From Cryphonectria parasitica EP155 (Eukaryota > Ascomycota > Sordariomycetes > Diaporthales > Cryphonectriaceae): a DNA stretch of 64,000 bases. Shown in pieces: positions 48,780 through 61,300 of the stretch; within the stretch, counting starts at the first letter, position 1; each line of letters begins with the position of its first letter. The stretch lies in the NCBI RefSeq assembly GCF_011745365.1, contig NW_024468912.1, forward strand, positions 1,178,001 through 1,242,000, read 5' to 3'. The position numbers were made by a program, and so were the translations under genes. The notes beneath the pieces were generated by a model. That model saw only the letters and a list, made by a program, of their open reading frames with translations. It was not told the DNA's origin and made no database searches.

Positions 48780-50371
48780 CGCACTTAGACTAGTCTCGGC
48801 GCTTTAGTGGGCTCCATATGGATCTCGGCTTTTTTCTCCTCAGCTTGGGTGTGATGAGGTTGGGAAGGTTAGAGCAGGCGGTTCTGGGCGGGTTAAGAAA
48901 GAAGGTTGATGGGGTAGACCAAGGGCAGTGCAATGCTAGCGGAGGAGACGTGTTGCGGGGGAAATGCGAGGAGGTAATAATTACCAAATTAGCTTCTTGT
49001 AGGGAACCAGGAAGCTTGGCTGGGAAATGAAGGGCCTCGGCTAGGCATTCTACGACTCACGGCTATCTCATGGGCCGTGGCCAATTCTCGCTACAGCATT
49101 TCTCCTCCTACTCTCGTTATGTCAGTCGATTTCAGAAGAAACACATCTGGAGCCCCCAGTGCTGGGTAGAGATTCATGGTGTTCCTCAGTTAATCACCTC
49201 AGTCGCTTCAACTTCTTCTCTTAGGGATGGAGACAATGGGTAAAATTACTCTTTCAACTTACTTCTCTGTAGGCCACAAGGAGCAAGATCAGGATCGCGC
49301 CGCTTCTGTCGGCTGTTAAGGTTCGCCTTGCGAGCACATGTAAGAGTTAGTCACCGCGTATAAAACGCGGAATTGGAGGGTTGAATGGCACCCCTTTGGC
49401 TCCTCTGGTGACTGTTGACTATCAAGCAGAAGCCGTGTCGTGCCTTTGCCAACGGCGTTGGTTATCAGACACCTACGTGAGACCAAGACGTTACATGATC
49501 GAAGATTAGAAAACAGATTGATTGTATTTGTGACATAAAACACATTCCCAAGGTGTCTAGAGTGGAAACCAATGGTCAGAGTTTGGTTTCTCATCTTCTA
49601 AGCCCACTACTTGTCCATTTCATGATTCAACCCTAAACGAGCCTTGTATCAGACACTTGATCATTTGATTTGGTTTCTGATTGAAAGGCTAAGGGGCCAA
49701 CTGCTGAACAAATTGATCAGGTCCTTTATCAAGACGTTCTTGCTCACCACATCCGGATTGATGATTTTTCCCTCTTCACCTTGAACCCCATCATTCTCGC
49801 TCCAAGTCAGCATGGCAGAGTCCTCTGCACCATATTCATTGACTGAGACCATAGAGGAACAAAAAAGAGTTCCAGATTTGCAAAAATGGCACCCTGATTA
49901 TGCTCGTGTGAAAACAAGTACAATGGAGTGAGCAAAGGGGCAACAGGGTTGGGCAAGGCTACTTGTCTACGTTATTACTCACAAGGGGCTCATCCTGTTA
50001 AAGAATCATGGCGGGAAACCATATTAGTGATCCAATGATGTCTCTATGTCGCAGTGTGCAAGCATCTGAAGACCACGATGTTGGTTTCCGCGATCTGACA
50101 TGTCTCTTCATCGAAGCAGCATTACCTCCCAATGTTTTTTGTCGCACGACATCATCACGATCCATAGCTTTTCCAACAGTTTCCAAGTTAAAAGGCAGTT
50201 TCCCATTCCCATATTCAGCCTCCCCAGTAACCTAACCGATCTACCTTTCTTTCCTTCACCCAACCTTCTCTCCTTCCGCAAAACCCAACCTGTCAACCAA
50301 TACTCAGACCATCAACCCAGCAAGACTCTACACCAATAACTATCCACTCATCATACATCATACCAATCATC

Positions 50372-51053
50372 ATGTCTGATCAAAAGACTTCCGCTCTGAC
50401 CGCTCGGGAGACCGAGCTGGCCGTCCTGGCCTGGCGCGCGATCAAGGACGTGCAGGTAAGTGAAATCATCGTGAGCGAGTGATGCACACACCTACCATAT
50501 TGTTTCACCACCAGAGAGTGCCTCATGCTTCTCTGATTCTCAAGCCCATTTTCCCACTGGTCTCAATTTCCAAGACGGATTCTTGTGTTTTCCCCTCTGC
50601 TCAATTCTTCGCTCCCAGCCTGTCTGTTTTGAACCTCGTGTTCATACCTCCTTTAGTACCTACCACTGTTTATCTACCCTAAGCTTCTAAAGGAAAGAAA
50701 AAGCCACTAAAGACATACTGGATGCTTTTGCCCTTGTCCACATCGAGCCTTCCTTGCCACTGATCCAGCTAACAGCCCTTCTTCCATAGATTGACTACGA
50801 GAAGCTGGCCGAGGTGGCCGGCTTCAAGTCCGCCAATTCGGCCCGTGCTTGCTTCGGAGCTACCAAGAAGAAGCTGCTGGCCGAGAACAATACGATCAGT
50901 CCTGCCACCCCTTCTGGCGATCGCGGCAAGCGCGCGGGTGTTGACCACGGTAACGACAACCCCACTCCTACCAAGAAGCCTCGTGCCAGTCGCACCAAGA
51001 AGGCACAGGCTCCCGCCAAGGAGCTTTCCCCTGTCGACGACCTGGACGTCTAG
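50372..51053 (+). CDS. Small basic, probably nuclear protein, 115 aa
   Basis: Exons 50372-50455 (28 codons) and 50790-51053 are joined by a 334-nt intron (GTAAGT...CCATAG), long for this window. The leader is CA/CT-rich and the start context is CATC ATG. Residues 5-65 form a helical module (LTARETELAVLAWRAIKDVQ, then DYEKLAEVAGFKSANSARAC) that resembles a short Myb/SANT-like or winged DNA-binding fold. The tail is disordered with two basic Lys/Arg clusters (TPTKKPRASRTKKAQAP), a likely nuclear import signal, and an acidic end. Small proteins of this design are common in filamentous fungi and are often annotated hypothetical. I assign no function. A possible 3'-UTR intron follows at 51083-51151. 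Confidence 0.8.
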
Positions 51054-52257
51054 ATTGTCTCTGTTACCTATGATGGATTCCCGTGAGTATCCGTGTGCGT
51101 GCTATTAGATGGTGTATTTGCCCATTTTACTGACGTCTGGAGGTGTTTCAGGGGCATGCAGTCACTCGTCAACAACACTGCAAACTTGGCCGGTTTCCTC
51201 TGGGTGGCAAGTATTGATCTGGTCTTGGTTTGCAATTTTCTTTCTTTTCTTTGTCGTATGGTATGAAAACCAAGGGCTGAGCAAGATGGAAAGGGGAGGG
51301 CCCAGGTTTCGGATGGCATGTCTTTCGTCCTGGTCGCTCGGCTGGGTTTACTTGACCTGGCCTGCATGTGGGTGACGGATGATCCTCTTCAAGGAGTTTG
51401 AAGACCATACGGGATGAATAAAAACATCGAAATTGGTGATGCACTATCATGGTCCGTTCACTTATCATTGTGATGTCTCCAGTCTTTGCTTCATTTCTTC
51501 TCGTGATGTTCAAAACAACAATGCAGGCATTGGGATCTTGCAAAATGCAATTGTTTCTTCATTAATTCAAGAACGAGGCAATTGTTTATAGACATGTGCA
51601 TACTTGTCTACAAACAGGCACTAGCCTTCGCATGCTCTCAGCCATTTTTGACCGCAGCGTACTATGCAACTTCCTCAGGCGCCCAGTCTGGTGCTGACCA
51701 CCTGTGAGACGGCACAATAAGCTTCCGCGCGTCCCTCATAGAAGCATTCAATCATTGGACCAAGGTCTCAGCCTCTTTTCGAATCCTCTTCCCCTTTCAG
51801 CTAGCTTGGCCATCCAGCTTACGACATCCTCACGCCATTGGGCTACCTCACCCAGGAGTTAACTGATGGCCCAGCGTATGGGGAGATTCGCAACCCCTCA
51901 TCTTAGGCACCAATAAATGGCAGCCAGAAACCTCCGCGACACAAGGACATATGTCTAGAAAGTACCCATCAATCTTTTGCCACCCGAGTTGCGTATCATT
52001 TATCTCAAATGCGTTCTTTTGCCTGAAAGTGAGCAAAGGCCACACCCAGTGCGCTCCTCTGATTTCTTTCACGTTAACAAGCTTCAACTGAGTTGACAAG
52101 GGTCTCCATCAGCCTGGCTCCTCGCCCTATAGTCGGCGTGTAAATTCTGATAGAGACTGACAGTTTATGCTGCAACCTTTTCCAGTTCCCACATCTCGTG
52201 TTGGACCTCTGTCCTCTGCGATTCTCTCTCCACGCCCCAAAAGACAACTCTTGAACA
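51054..52257. other. Intergenic region with possible 3'-UTR intron
   Basis: A GTGAGT...TTTCAG pair at 51083-51151 (69 nt) with a TACTGAC-like branch site lies 30 nt past the stop of the previous gene and could be an intron in its 3' untranslated region. The rest shows no coding frame with motifs. The last 60 bp (TTCTCTCTCCACGCCCC) form the leader of the cysteine-repeat gene. Confidence 0.4.
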
Positions 52258-52875
52258 ATGAAGCAAGACCCACTCGCACCGCAATCCCCCTCGGGCTACT
52301 CGCTGTCGTGCAGTGGCCACCAACAAATTACACCATCGGTTATGGACGAGCTCGACACGCCCCCGCCGTACACCGCAAGCGCCAGCCCGCGGACGGCTGC
52401 TACGGCTACAGCTGCAACACATGCGACATCGAACGGCACGTCCTCCCCAAGAATATCAGTGCACGAACTAGGTGAACAGCGACCGAGGCCCTCGCCGTAC
52501 AACCTCCCCAGTGAAGACACCGGCCCCTACGTATCGCTACCAGAGATGACCACCTCCCCTAACTCCCGCGAGGACGACCACGCCGGTATGAAATACGAAG
52601 ACCAGGCGGGTTGTTGTTTTAGCGACACTGGAGGCTGCTGTTTCAGCACACGAGGCGGGTGTTGCTTTAGCGACACCGGGGGATGTTGCTTCTCGGAGAG
52701 TGGCGGGTGTTGCTTCAGCAGTAGGGGGGGATGCTGCTGCAGCCATGGTGGCGGAGGCTGCTGTTCGTCTGGTATATCGGTACGTTCTCGCGAATTGTTC
52801 TGGATTCCTGTCCCCCTCGTTTGTTTTGTCTACTTATGCTGAAGGATTCCCTTCCTCTTTCAGTCCGAGAAGTAG
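52258..52875 (+). CDS. Cysteine-repeat protein with PPPY motif, 177 aa
   Basis: Exons 52258-52779 and 52864-52875; the 84-nt intron (GTACGT...TTTCAG) is phase 0 and the second exon adds only SEK and the stop. Residues 1-115 are Ser/Pro/Thr-rich and disordered, with TPPPYTAS at 34-41. PPPY is the consensus bound by WW domains of Rsp5/Nedd4-type ubiquitin ligases. Residues 118-172 consist of five perfect GCCFSxxG units, one GCCCSHGGG and one GCCSSG, so pairs of cysteines every eight residues. There is no signal peptide and no transmembrane helix. Adjacent cysteines near aromatic residues suggest palmitoylation or metal or disulfide chemistry, as in cysteine-rich tail proteins; that is inference. 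I do not recognise the family. The neighbours do not explain it. Confidence 0.8.
52609..52774 (+). repeat. 24-bp tandem repeat coding GCCFSxxG
   Basis: Five 24-bp units plus two diverged ones. Synonymous differences between units (for example TGTTGTTTT, TGCTGTTTC, TGTTGCTTT) show that the amino-acid pattern is kept while codons drift. Confidence 0.9.
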
Positions 52876-53957
52876 AGCCAGGTGCCAGATTGCGCTGTGA
52901 TCAGCAATACACCCTGTGAAGACTGATACCGCCTGATAACTGGAGGGTTGGGGCCACCCTTCTGCGAACTTGGAGGATGACACGCAAGACATACAGGCAC
53001 AATCGCCTTGCCATACCCCGACACTCGTTGAAAGATACAAGGAGGATCTGGTGGAGGCAGATGGCACGAGGCGCGTTGACTCGGGTCTGTTGAAGATCAA
53101 AAATGAAGAAGTATTACTGAAGAATGGCACCATTTGTGTACTGCTGGCGGAGATGTCGGCAGGACTATCATTCAGGAGTCTTGCATCGTGCTGACCAGCA
53201 TCGACAAGCCCTTAACCTGGTTCACAACTGGGAACGCGATTGGTAGAGGGAACAAGGAACCGCTCTGGGGATTTATATCTGCAGTGAGACTGGCACCGTA
53301 AATGCAACAACTTATGGATAGAGAGTCAAGGTAGTCAAAGCGTATTTTTGTCATTAATCACCTGATTTAATTGTTGTAATCATTTATGAGTAACTACTTG
53401 GTATTCAAGTCTTTCCATTCGGCAGTAAGAGATCGAAAGCATATGTATTTTAGTACAAGTGTTGTGAAGTTCATGTGGGCTAGAGAAATGAGATGAGTAT
53501 ATGCCGGTGTGATTCATGTAATGCGATCAGGGCTTGTCGCCACGATAACGCTGAGTACCTCCTTCTTCTCGTGTAAGCATATGCAGCAATTCCTTGCTCG
53601 AATTCAGAGACATACATGATTTGCCAACAAGCCCAAGCAAGTACCTCGTGTGAGAAGGAGCAGGACTCGAGCATATAAATGGCAAATCAAATATCGTGAA
53701 ACCCAGCCAAGGGTGAAAAGAAAATAGCAAAGAATCAAAGAGTATTATAAAACAAGTCTCCAGGGTTAGGGGCATAATACTCGAAATATGATATGCTCCA
53801 CTTTTTCCACAACTTTCTCCTCGACGAGGTGCCCGAATCTTTGCTTACTTCCCCGAGACTGAAATCAGAACTTCTCTCTCAACGACGCTACAATTATTCA
53901 GCTCTTAACCAAATTTCCGAGTCTCTCCTGTTATCCTATTTGCTCATTACAGAACCA
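52876..53957. other. Intergenic region without a supported gene
   Basis: About 1.1 kb with only short chance frames. The frame opening at 53793 runs into the next gene but lies in its leader; the ATG at 53958 is the better start. Confidence 0.45.
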
Positions 53958-54526
53958 ATGTCTTCTACCGACCACCCACAATCCATAGCGGACGCCGCAG
54001 CCTCCCAGGCCGCAGCATCCAAAATCCCGCAGTTCCTCATCATCTACGCCAACATCGTTGACGGGAAGAGCTGGTGCGGCGACTGCAGAGTGGCGGAACC
54101 TCTGGTCAACAAGAAGTTTCCTCAGGGTGGGCCCAAGCGTCTGGGTATTTACTACGCTGGCGATAGAGAAACGTAAGTGATGGGGTGCTTGTTCCGAGTT
54201 GTTGTTGCTCCTCTCTTCCGACCCTTTTTTTCCACAGTGGGGAATTGTGGTCGATTTCGCATATATCAGTGCATTGCTGACTATGTGACAATGATGTCTG
54301 TTTAGGTGGAGGAAATCTGACAACCCCTGGAGAAAATTCGGGGTTCCTGCGTTGCCTACACTTTACAAAGTGACGCCGGATGGGGTGAGTTCTTGCGTGC
54401 TATCTTCCCGAAACTGTGCAATTCGTTGTTGTATGCTAAAGAGTCGGGATACAGACTTGGTCGAAGCTGGTCGAGGCGGAGGTTTACGATGAGAAGAAGC
54501 TGAATGAGTTTGTAGACTCAAGCTAG
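53958..54526 (+). CDS. Thioredoxin-like protein (TRP14/TXNDC17, DUF953 type)
   Basis: Exons 53958-54172, 54306-54384 and 54455-54526 encode 121 aa. Introns are 133 and 70 nt, with GTAAGT and GTGAGT donors. SWCGDCRVAEP at residues 38-48 holds the redox pair Cys40/Cys43. The WCxDC form with Asp before the second Cys is diagnostic of the TRP14/TXNDC17 group rather than classical WCGPC thioredoxins. VPALPTLYKV supplies the cis-proline loop next to the active site. The length matches the family (about 120-125 aa). These cytosolic proteins reduce low-molecular disulfides and cystine. The frame upstream is open to an ATG at 53793, but those residues precede the fold and look like leader. Confidence 0.88.
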
Positions 54527-55337
54527 GGTCGTATGGACTGTGAACAATACGCTCTGTCATTGTTGATGTGCGTTACTGTACGTGATAGAGACCAGGATAC
54601 ATAGGCCACTGTCAAACTCTCTCTGTCATTTCTATCATCTTGGCCGCTACGTAACCTGACCTGCTCGCGTTGTCCACATGCCTCTCTACCAAGGAGGAGT
54701 AGCAGGACCGTAGCCATGGTACATACAGATCCCTATGAAGCTGCTCATATTTAACCATATTGCCAACGTGATCAAGTGACAACGAATAAGTGCGCAAAAA
54801 TATTGACAACATGACGAAGAGTTACTCAGGTAAGTTCTCTTTCAAGTAGAATTAGAGACTTGCCAAGTTGAGACTATGGTCTCAAACAAAGGTACAATGC
54901 GCTTGACACTTGACACTAGACATATTAGGGCTGCCTTCCGCCCTGTCTGCCCCCCACATTAACCCTCAGCTAAGTAGGCATATCTTTAGATCAATGCTGA
55001 AATGTAGTGGTATGATGTGATATGATATCATGACATGCCATTATCATCAGTATCGAAGCCTACACTTTCAATTTCTTGACCAAGCCAACCCTCCACCAAA
55101 AAAAAAAAAAAAGATTGACCCAACCCAGAATATTCTCAGTCATACTGTAGGATATTCATTCTCTCTGTGCCTGACATTACACCGGCGACCCTCTCACCAC
55201 CTGCATCCTAAATGAAAATGTATATATCCATTTGAGTATGCAGACCATGATGACAATATAGTACCGGAGTCCCGATGCTCTTAAACTATCCCATCTGTTT
55301 GCAGAACCTACGGCCTACTGACTAATTATGCTCCGCC
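54527..55337. other. Intergenic region between convergent genes
   Basis: About 800 bp holding the 3' ends of the thioredoxin-like and CM1-motif genes. An A15 run is at 55098-55112. No gene seen. Confidence 0.45.
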
Positions 55338-58300
55338 TTATTTGTGATTCGTGACTCGGCCAAGGTTAAACCACCTCCTTCCATGGCCTTGATTCGGCTG
55401 GGCATTCGTTTCTTCCTGGTCAGGAGTTTGGTAAGCGCTTGGTGTCAGAGGCGCACCGCCGTCATGGACGGCCATGGCCCTGCCTAGGCCAGCACCCAGG
55501 CCAGGGCCAGAAGAAGAAGCCAGCGTCGAGGACCTGCCAGCACCACGCGCGGCAAAGGTGTCGGCATGGCCCATCTCCTTATCACCAGTCTGTATATCCA
55601 CGGGCACTCCTGGAGCCTTCCTTCGCATGATAGGCGGCGGGGTAGCAGATGCATCGTGATGCGCTGCGTCGCTTCGATGCTCCCAACTGGGGATCCCAAC
55701 TGTGTACGGCAAGACCTCTTTGTTCGGAGGCGGCGCAAATGGTGAAGTGTTAGCCGGCACAGAGGCTGAAGGCTGTGGATGGATCGTTGTCGATCCGAGT
55801 GACCGGCGGAATAAGCTCGTGAGGCCCCTACTGCGAGGACGGGCCGCTGTCTGTGGCTGGCTGGCATGGGGAGGGTAATGCCTCTTCTGTAAAGATGTGT
55901 CCTGCTGCTCTGGAGGCTGGGATTGCGAAGGTGTGCTCGGCGTCTGGCTGCAGGAGTTGGAAGCAAAGTACCCGTTAGAGATTGGGCTGTTATACACGTG
56001 GCCGGATACGGATCTCTTGCTCGTTGTGTCAAAATTGTGGTGTTTGTTAGACAAGCCCGGAGCTCGCTCTATCATAGGTGTGCCTGGGGCCGAGGTACGA
56101 GCGTGGAGGCTAGAATGTCGTTGAGGAGCAGACGGTGGTGCCACGATTGTGCCCTCGGGTCGGGGCGAAATTGACCCTGCCAGGCCTGAACCAAAAAGTC
56201 CGGTTTCAGGTGAGGGCAGCGAGTCACCGAGGGTATCTAGTGTGGGAGAAAGAGGACCACCCGCTCGCATGTGTCCTTTCCCGGCCAAAGCCCCAAACAT
56301 GTCGTTTGATTGCCAGTCCTCATCACTGGAGGGGAAGCTAAACAGGTTTGGTGGATCTTGGGTTGAGTACGGCTGCGATGGATCAAATCTGGTCGTCGAT
56401 GGCTTTGCTGTACCACCCCGGCTGGGTCGCAGACCTTCTTTCATCCAGTAGTCAAAGCTGGATGCCTCAGAACACACGTCATCAGCTTCACTACAGGAAT
56501 CCCAGTCATTTTTCTGGCGCGATATCGTGGTTTCATCCGCGGACCGAGGTCGTCGCAGGACGGGAAGCCGGTGTTCGTAGTAAGATGCGCCCGAGCTATT
56601 TTGTCTACCAGTGAATGCCGTCACTGACGGTCGTTGCGAGATATCAGCTGGTTTGAAGCTCCATTGCCCCTGTTCGGCTGGGTCTTTGTGATCGAGGGCC
56701 AGTCTCGATAGAGCAGGATATGTGGTGCTGCTTGCAGTGCGGTCACGGCGCGGGGGGTCGTCGATGGTCTGACTCTGGCTTAACATTGAACTCGTCATTG
56801 TGTCTGGTGTCGGAGGTAGCTTGTGATGATTCGAGACTGACTCGTCAGTGAGTACTTTTCGAGTGGGCCGGTCTCTGTCGTTTTTCACCCTCAACAAAGG
56901 CTGCGGCTTGAAAGGCTTCACTATGGTTGACCTTTCCACATCCTTGGCTGGGCGGTCAGAGCGTGAATCGGAACATTTCAAGACTGGCGAGGCTTCCAAC
57001 TTTGCCAATTTTTGAAGGGGCGAAGTCATATCCCCATTCTCGATAGCCTCCTTTGCACCATCCCGACTGCCAAGACGGTCATTCTCCTGGAGCTTGCTGG
57101 GCGTCAAGACTTTGGTCGGCATCGATATGCTGCGCTGCCCATTGCTTCCCATCCAGCCCGGAATACTGCGTTGAATATTTGGCTGCGATGAAGTGTCGCG
57201 GTTTGTGCCTTTGCCGTAGATGCTAAGGAAGGAGGTCTCACTCAAGACGCTCATACTGGGACTGACATACCCGTTGTTGTCCAACCTGGGGTCTGTCTTG
57301 GACAGACTCAAAAAACTGCCCTGATTGTTCAAGTAAACACTACGCAGGGTCTCCGTGTTCTCTGTACGTTCAGACAGGAAGCTGGGCATACGAGCGATGG
57401 CACCATTGCCTCTGCCGTTGGATGGTGACTCATTCTGTGCTAGTGACTCCTCTTGGCCCATGTCTGTTGCCGATGGTGTTGTGTCGTTGAGTCTGGAATC
57501 GAGGGCATCCTTCATGTCGAGTTGTCGGCCCATCTCCCTGTCTCGTAGTAGCAAGTCAATCCGAGCCTCGAGAGAGACGATCATGTGGACAGCTTCCTCA
57601 ATGGCCTTTTCCCTCTTATCCAGTTCTTGGATTAGCTCCCCACAAGTCTCCTTCATGCGTGCCTGTTCCGCCTCCAGCGTCTCGACCGTTTCCTCCAAGG
57701 CGGCTTGGCGGCCGCGTCTGTGGAAAAGCTCGAGCTTCAGATCAAAGTTCTGTTTATGCAAAGTCGTCATGGTCTACTCGACGATAGGTCAGCTTGTCAT
57801 CCGTCGGAGGCCCGCCCCTCTTCCCCATGACAAGGAAACACGAACCTGTTCCATCTCCTTCAATGCAGGACCCTGCTTCCTGCCATCACCAGAGCTGTCT
57901 TTTGGAACGTCGCCATGCCTCCCGTCTGCTGTAACAGATCGTGTGGGTGTTACTGCAGCAGCATTCGACTCAGTCGTAGCTCCCATCTCGCCGGCCAGCC
58001 TGGACAGATTGCGCTGAATTTCGGATCTCCTCTCGCGTTGAAGCTTTTCCTGGAGTAGTGAGGATTGCGGGCCATGCTGGGAACTGTGCTGGGAGCCCTT
58101 AACTGAGCCCTTGGATGTGGGAGTAGGAGGCCGGTCGCCGTTCATAGAAACCATGGAGCCCTTTCGCTGAAGCTGACGAGACGTCAGAGGTGGATGAATG
58201 GGTCGTATTCCTGGAGAGGAAGCTCTGCTGTGAGAGACCTCGGAGCCTGGCTGAGGCGCCATCTTCAGGGAAGGATACCTGTTACTGGACCGCGAGGGTG

Positions 58301-58388
58301 GGTGCGAGGCAGAAACGGAGCTTTTAGAGGATCTGGGACGGTCAGCACGGGCAGCGCGTGGGCTTTGGCCCTTGGCTGTCGTAGACAT
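55338..58388 (-). CDS. CM1/Cnn_1N-motif coiled-coil protein (spindle pole or MTOC type)
   Basis: Exons 55338-57773 and 57846-58388 encode 992 aa. The 72-nt intron has a less usual GTTCGT donor and GAGTAG acceptor, and joins KEMEQ to TMTTLHKQNFDLKLELF in frame. That segment (about residues 175-205) is the centrosomin motif 1 as found in fungi, used by pericentrin/Mto1/Cdk5rap2-type proteins to recruit gamma-tubulin complexes. A coiled coil follows to about residue 260 (LEETVETLEAEQARMKETCG). The remaining 700 residues are Ser/Pro-rich and disordered with phosphosite-like patches, as is the first 170. Likely site: spindle pole body or septal microtubule-organising centre. It is shorter than most centrosomin relatives. 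Function by motif is good; exact orthology is open. Confidence 0.82.
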
Positions 58389-61300
58389 GGCGGCAGATGG
58401 ATGCGTGGTGAGCCGACAGACAGGATCCGAATGAGTTGGTGGAGCCCAGCACAGGCCAGTGTGCGTGCGGTGTCAGATCCGTGGTACGTGCGAGGTACCG
58501 TTGTAGCTCAATTATTTCGATATCAGAGACATGGACGAGATGTACCATAGAGAGGGAAAGGCTGCCCTGCCGCTGTCGGTGTCTGCGTTGGTTGTGGTTG
58601 AGACAAGCTGGGGGCGAAGACAGGGTGATGCCTGTGTTAATGTGATAATCTCCCACTGTTCGACCTCTTGGTGTTGAGCGAAAAGCTGGATGGATGTCTC
58701 AATTTTCCGATCTGACCGTGTCCATCCAAGATTCCACAATACTGAAGTAGTCAAGCTTTCCTCCAGCTAGGCACACAGGCAGATTGAGGTCCAGCGAGGT
58801 TCGGCGAGTCTCTCTCGAATTCAGTGCCCGGTCTGATGAATCGCCAACCTCAATTGGGACTTTCCAAGACCACACCGAGACCATGAGCACACCATGACCT
58901 TGAGAAAGCCAGCCCTCGGGGTTTGCAAAGCCAAACTGGCCCCGTGCGCTCAATTGTCTTGGGATGATATATGATGTCTCAGAGCCCAAGCAAAAAGTGC
59001 TGGTAATGTCTCTGCTGTTTGACTCTTGACTGGACCGCAACTGTGTGCAGGTGACGACAGGATCGAGACAGGCCAGCAGAGTGCAAGGATTTCAGCATCA
59101 ATGCCCCGTGCTGCTGGAATGCCACCTGCTGTGCGCACAGTAAAAAGTTGGAGGAGGCCTTTGAATTTCAGGATTTTTGCTACCCATGAGTACTAGTAAA
59201 AGAAGGAAGAGAGGAAACAAAACGTTAACTGCTCCTTCCGTCGACGAAAATGAATAACATGGCGTGCATGTTAAACCTTACTCCTGCGACCTGCAGGCAC
59301 TTTGCAGGGAGACCGCGGGTGCATGACGAGCAGGGGTCCATGCAGGGGCTGTAGAGTACTAGCAGGGATATACGGAGCATATAGAAGGGGTCCCGGCCGT
59401 CCCAGCTTGCTAATTGGGGCCTGGTAGTACACAACCCCTGCAGCCAGCTTCTCCCAACCCCCTCCACATTGGAAAATCCATGTCAAATATTATTGCCTGT
59501 TCCTTATGAATTTTCTTCCTTTATGCTCCCCCTCCTTCCAAGTACCGGACAAACTTCCTTCTCTGGGCTGCAATAAGAGCAAAAAGAAAAAGAAATAATA
59601 TTCCTCTACTTTCCCTGACAATATATGAATCCTCTTTCCTTTCAAGACACAGAAAACCAGGAAGCCTGGGGGGGGGTGGTAGGTGAGGGGGCGATGAACC
59701 ATGGATCACGCCTATTCAAGACTTTCCCGTCCCTGTGCGACTGTGATGTGATGTGCTCTAGTTGGGTCACAGCGCAGCCCGCTCCCTCCAGCCACATATC
59801 ACTATCACTTCAGGGGGGCGGGGCGGGGGATTTGCGAGGAGGGCTCAATGGGGGAATTACGACGAGCTCTCTTCCTGAGGACGCTGATCAGAAATTATGG
59901 TACGGATCGCTTCCCTTCGTCATGCCCAATGAATTCTACTATAGTACAAGATGGTTCTTGTTTCCGACGGGGCTTGGACAAACACTTAGCTGATCAATTA
60001 CTGCCCAACCTGGACCCACAACTACTGCGAACGGCCCTGACTTGCACCAACTCCAGTATAGTGTTTTCCGTGGTAATGGTGCCTTTAGTGGCCGACAAGC
60101 TTCAATAGGGGCTTAGATGCCCAGATCGACTACTACTTGGTACAGCATGCAGATCTTCGCATGCGCCATGAGTACTTAGTGACGACAAGTACGACGATTT
60201 TTTCTTCTTTCAATTCTTACCCACCTCGCCGACCACTTTTTTTTCAAAGACGATTTTGCAAGGTCGAACTTGAATAGCATGCTTTACACGACAAAATCCC
60301 TAAGCGTTGTCTCCACAAAGATAGTATGGAAAGACATCGGAAGCATGCACTCGCCAGCCCTACAGACAGGAGGGAAACCGGCGATATACAGTATACCGGG
60401 TCGTCAGCCCTTTATGGGCCACAAATCCGTATTGTGTGGTGTGATGTTCTTGTTTGATGATTGTGATCTGGTGGCAGGATATGTATAGGAAAGCTGGCAA
60501 TTACACACTTCACCGGCGGAAGAACAAAGATACTATAGAAAAACTACCCATAGTAAAACTCCACCCCTCCGCGGACTACGGGCCGGACCCTTAGCTTGGT
60601 GCCTGACAGTCATGAAAAGAAACGATAAAGTCAGGGTTCAGGCCACTACTTGTCACACCTGAGGAGGGCGGCCATGTGTGTGTTTTGGCATGTGTACTGG
60701 CTGTTGCACTCGAAAAGCCTCGGGACACGGCAACCTTTGGGCGGATGATAGTATTGTTCCCACCCACTTCCCCAGCCTCATCCATAGCATGGAATAATAA
60801 CCAGAGGAAAAAAAGAGAAGAAGAAAGAAGAAAGAGTAAAGAGAAACAAGAGAAAAAGGAGAGAAATCTGCCCAATTCCCTCCCGCCGACGTCTATCTTC
60901 TTATCAGGGGTCACGACCGATTACAGCGATTGTCAGCGTAAAACTAACAATATGCTCTGTTCGTCTCAAGATCAAAGTGGAAATGAAATAATCTTAATTT
61001 GAGAAGTCGGCGCAGAAGGCTACAAGTACGGAGCCCAGGTTGCAATTGGCTTATGATGAAGGGCAAGGCGGCAATTGGTGTATGCTCATGTGCTCTAACC
61101 ACATAGCTTTGATGCTGGGCAATGCAGGAAAAAATTATGATGGCACTTGACGAGTAGGAGTAATCATTTTTTCTGATTCAAGACTTTGTGTGGATCGAAA
61201 AGATTCCAAACAGACTCGACGTTGTCGATGACGCTGATTAATTACGCTGACCATGAAGCCAAAGAGAGGCATATGCCAGCTTTCGGACTTTAGACGGGTA

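Larger units (their letters stand above)
45189..50371. other. 5-kb intergenic region rich in homopolymer G runs
   Basis: It separates the divergent permease (minus) and the small gene at 50372 (plus). I found no exon chain, domain or RNA gene. It carries G16 at 46523-46538, G12 at 47258-47269, (CA)11 at 47715-47736, G10 at 47757-47766 and G15 at 48765-48779. Open frames such as 47326-47877 are low in protein character and cross the CA repeat. The last 200 bp before 50372 are CT- and CA-rich and form a credible leader. Confidence 0.45.

Noticed and set aside
60591..60914. Membrane-protein-like minus-strand frame
   Set aside because: The hydrophobic stretch is the translation of a polypurine tract read from the pyrimidine strand.
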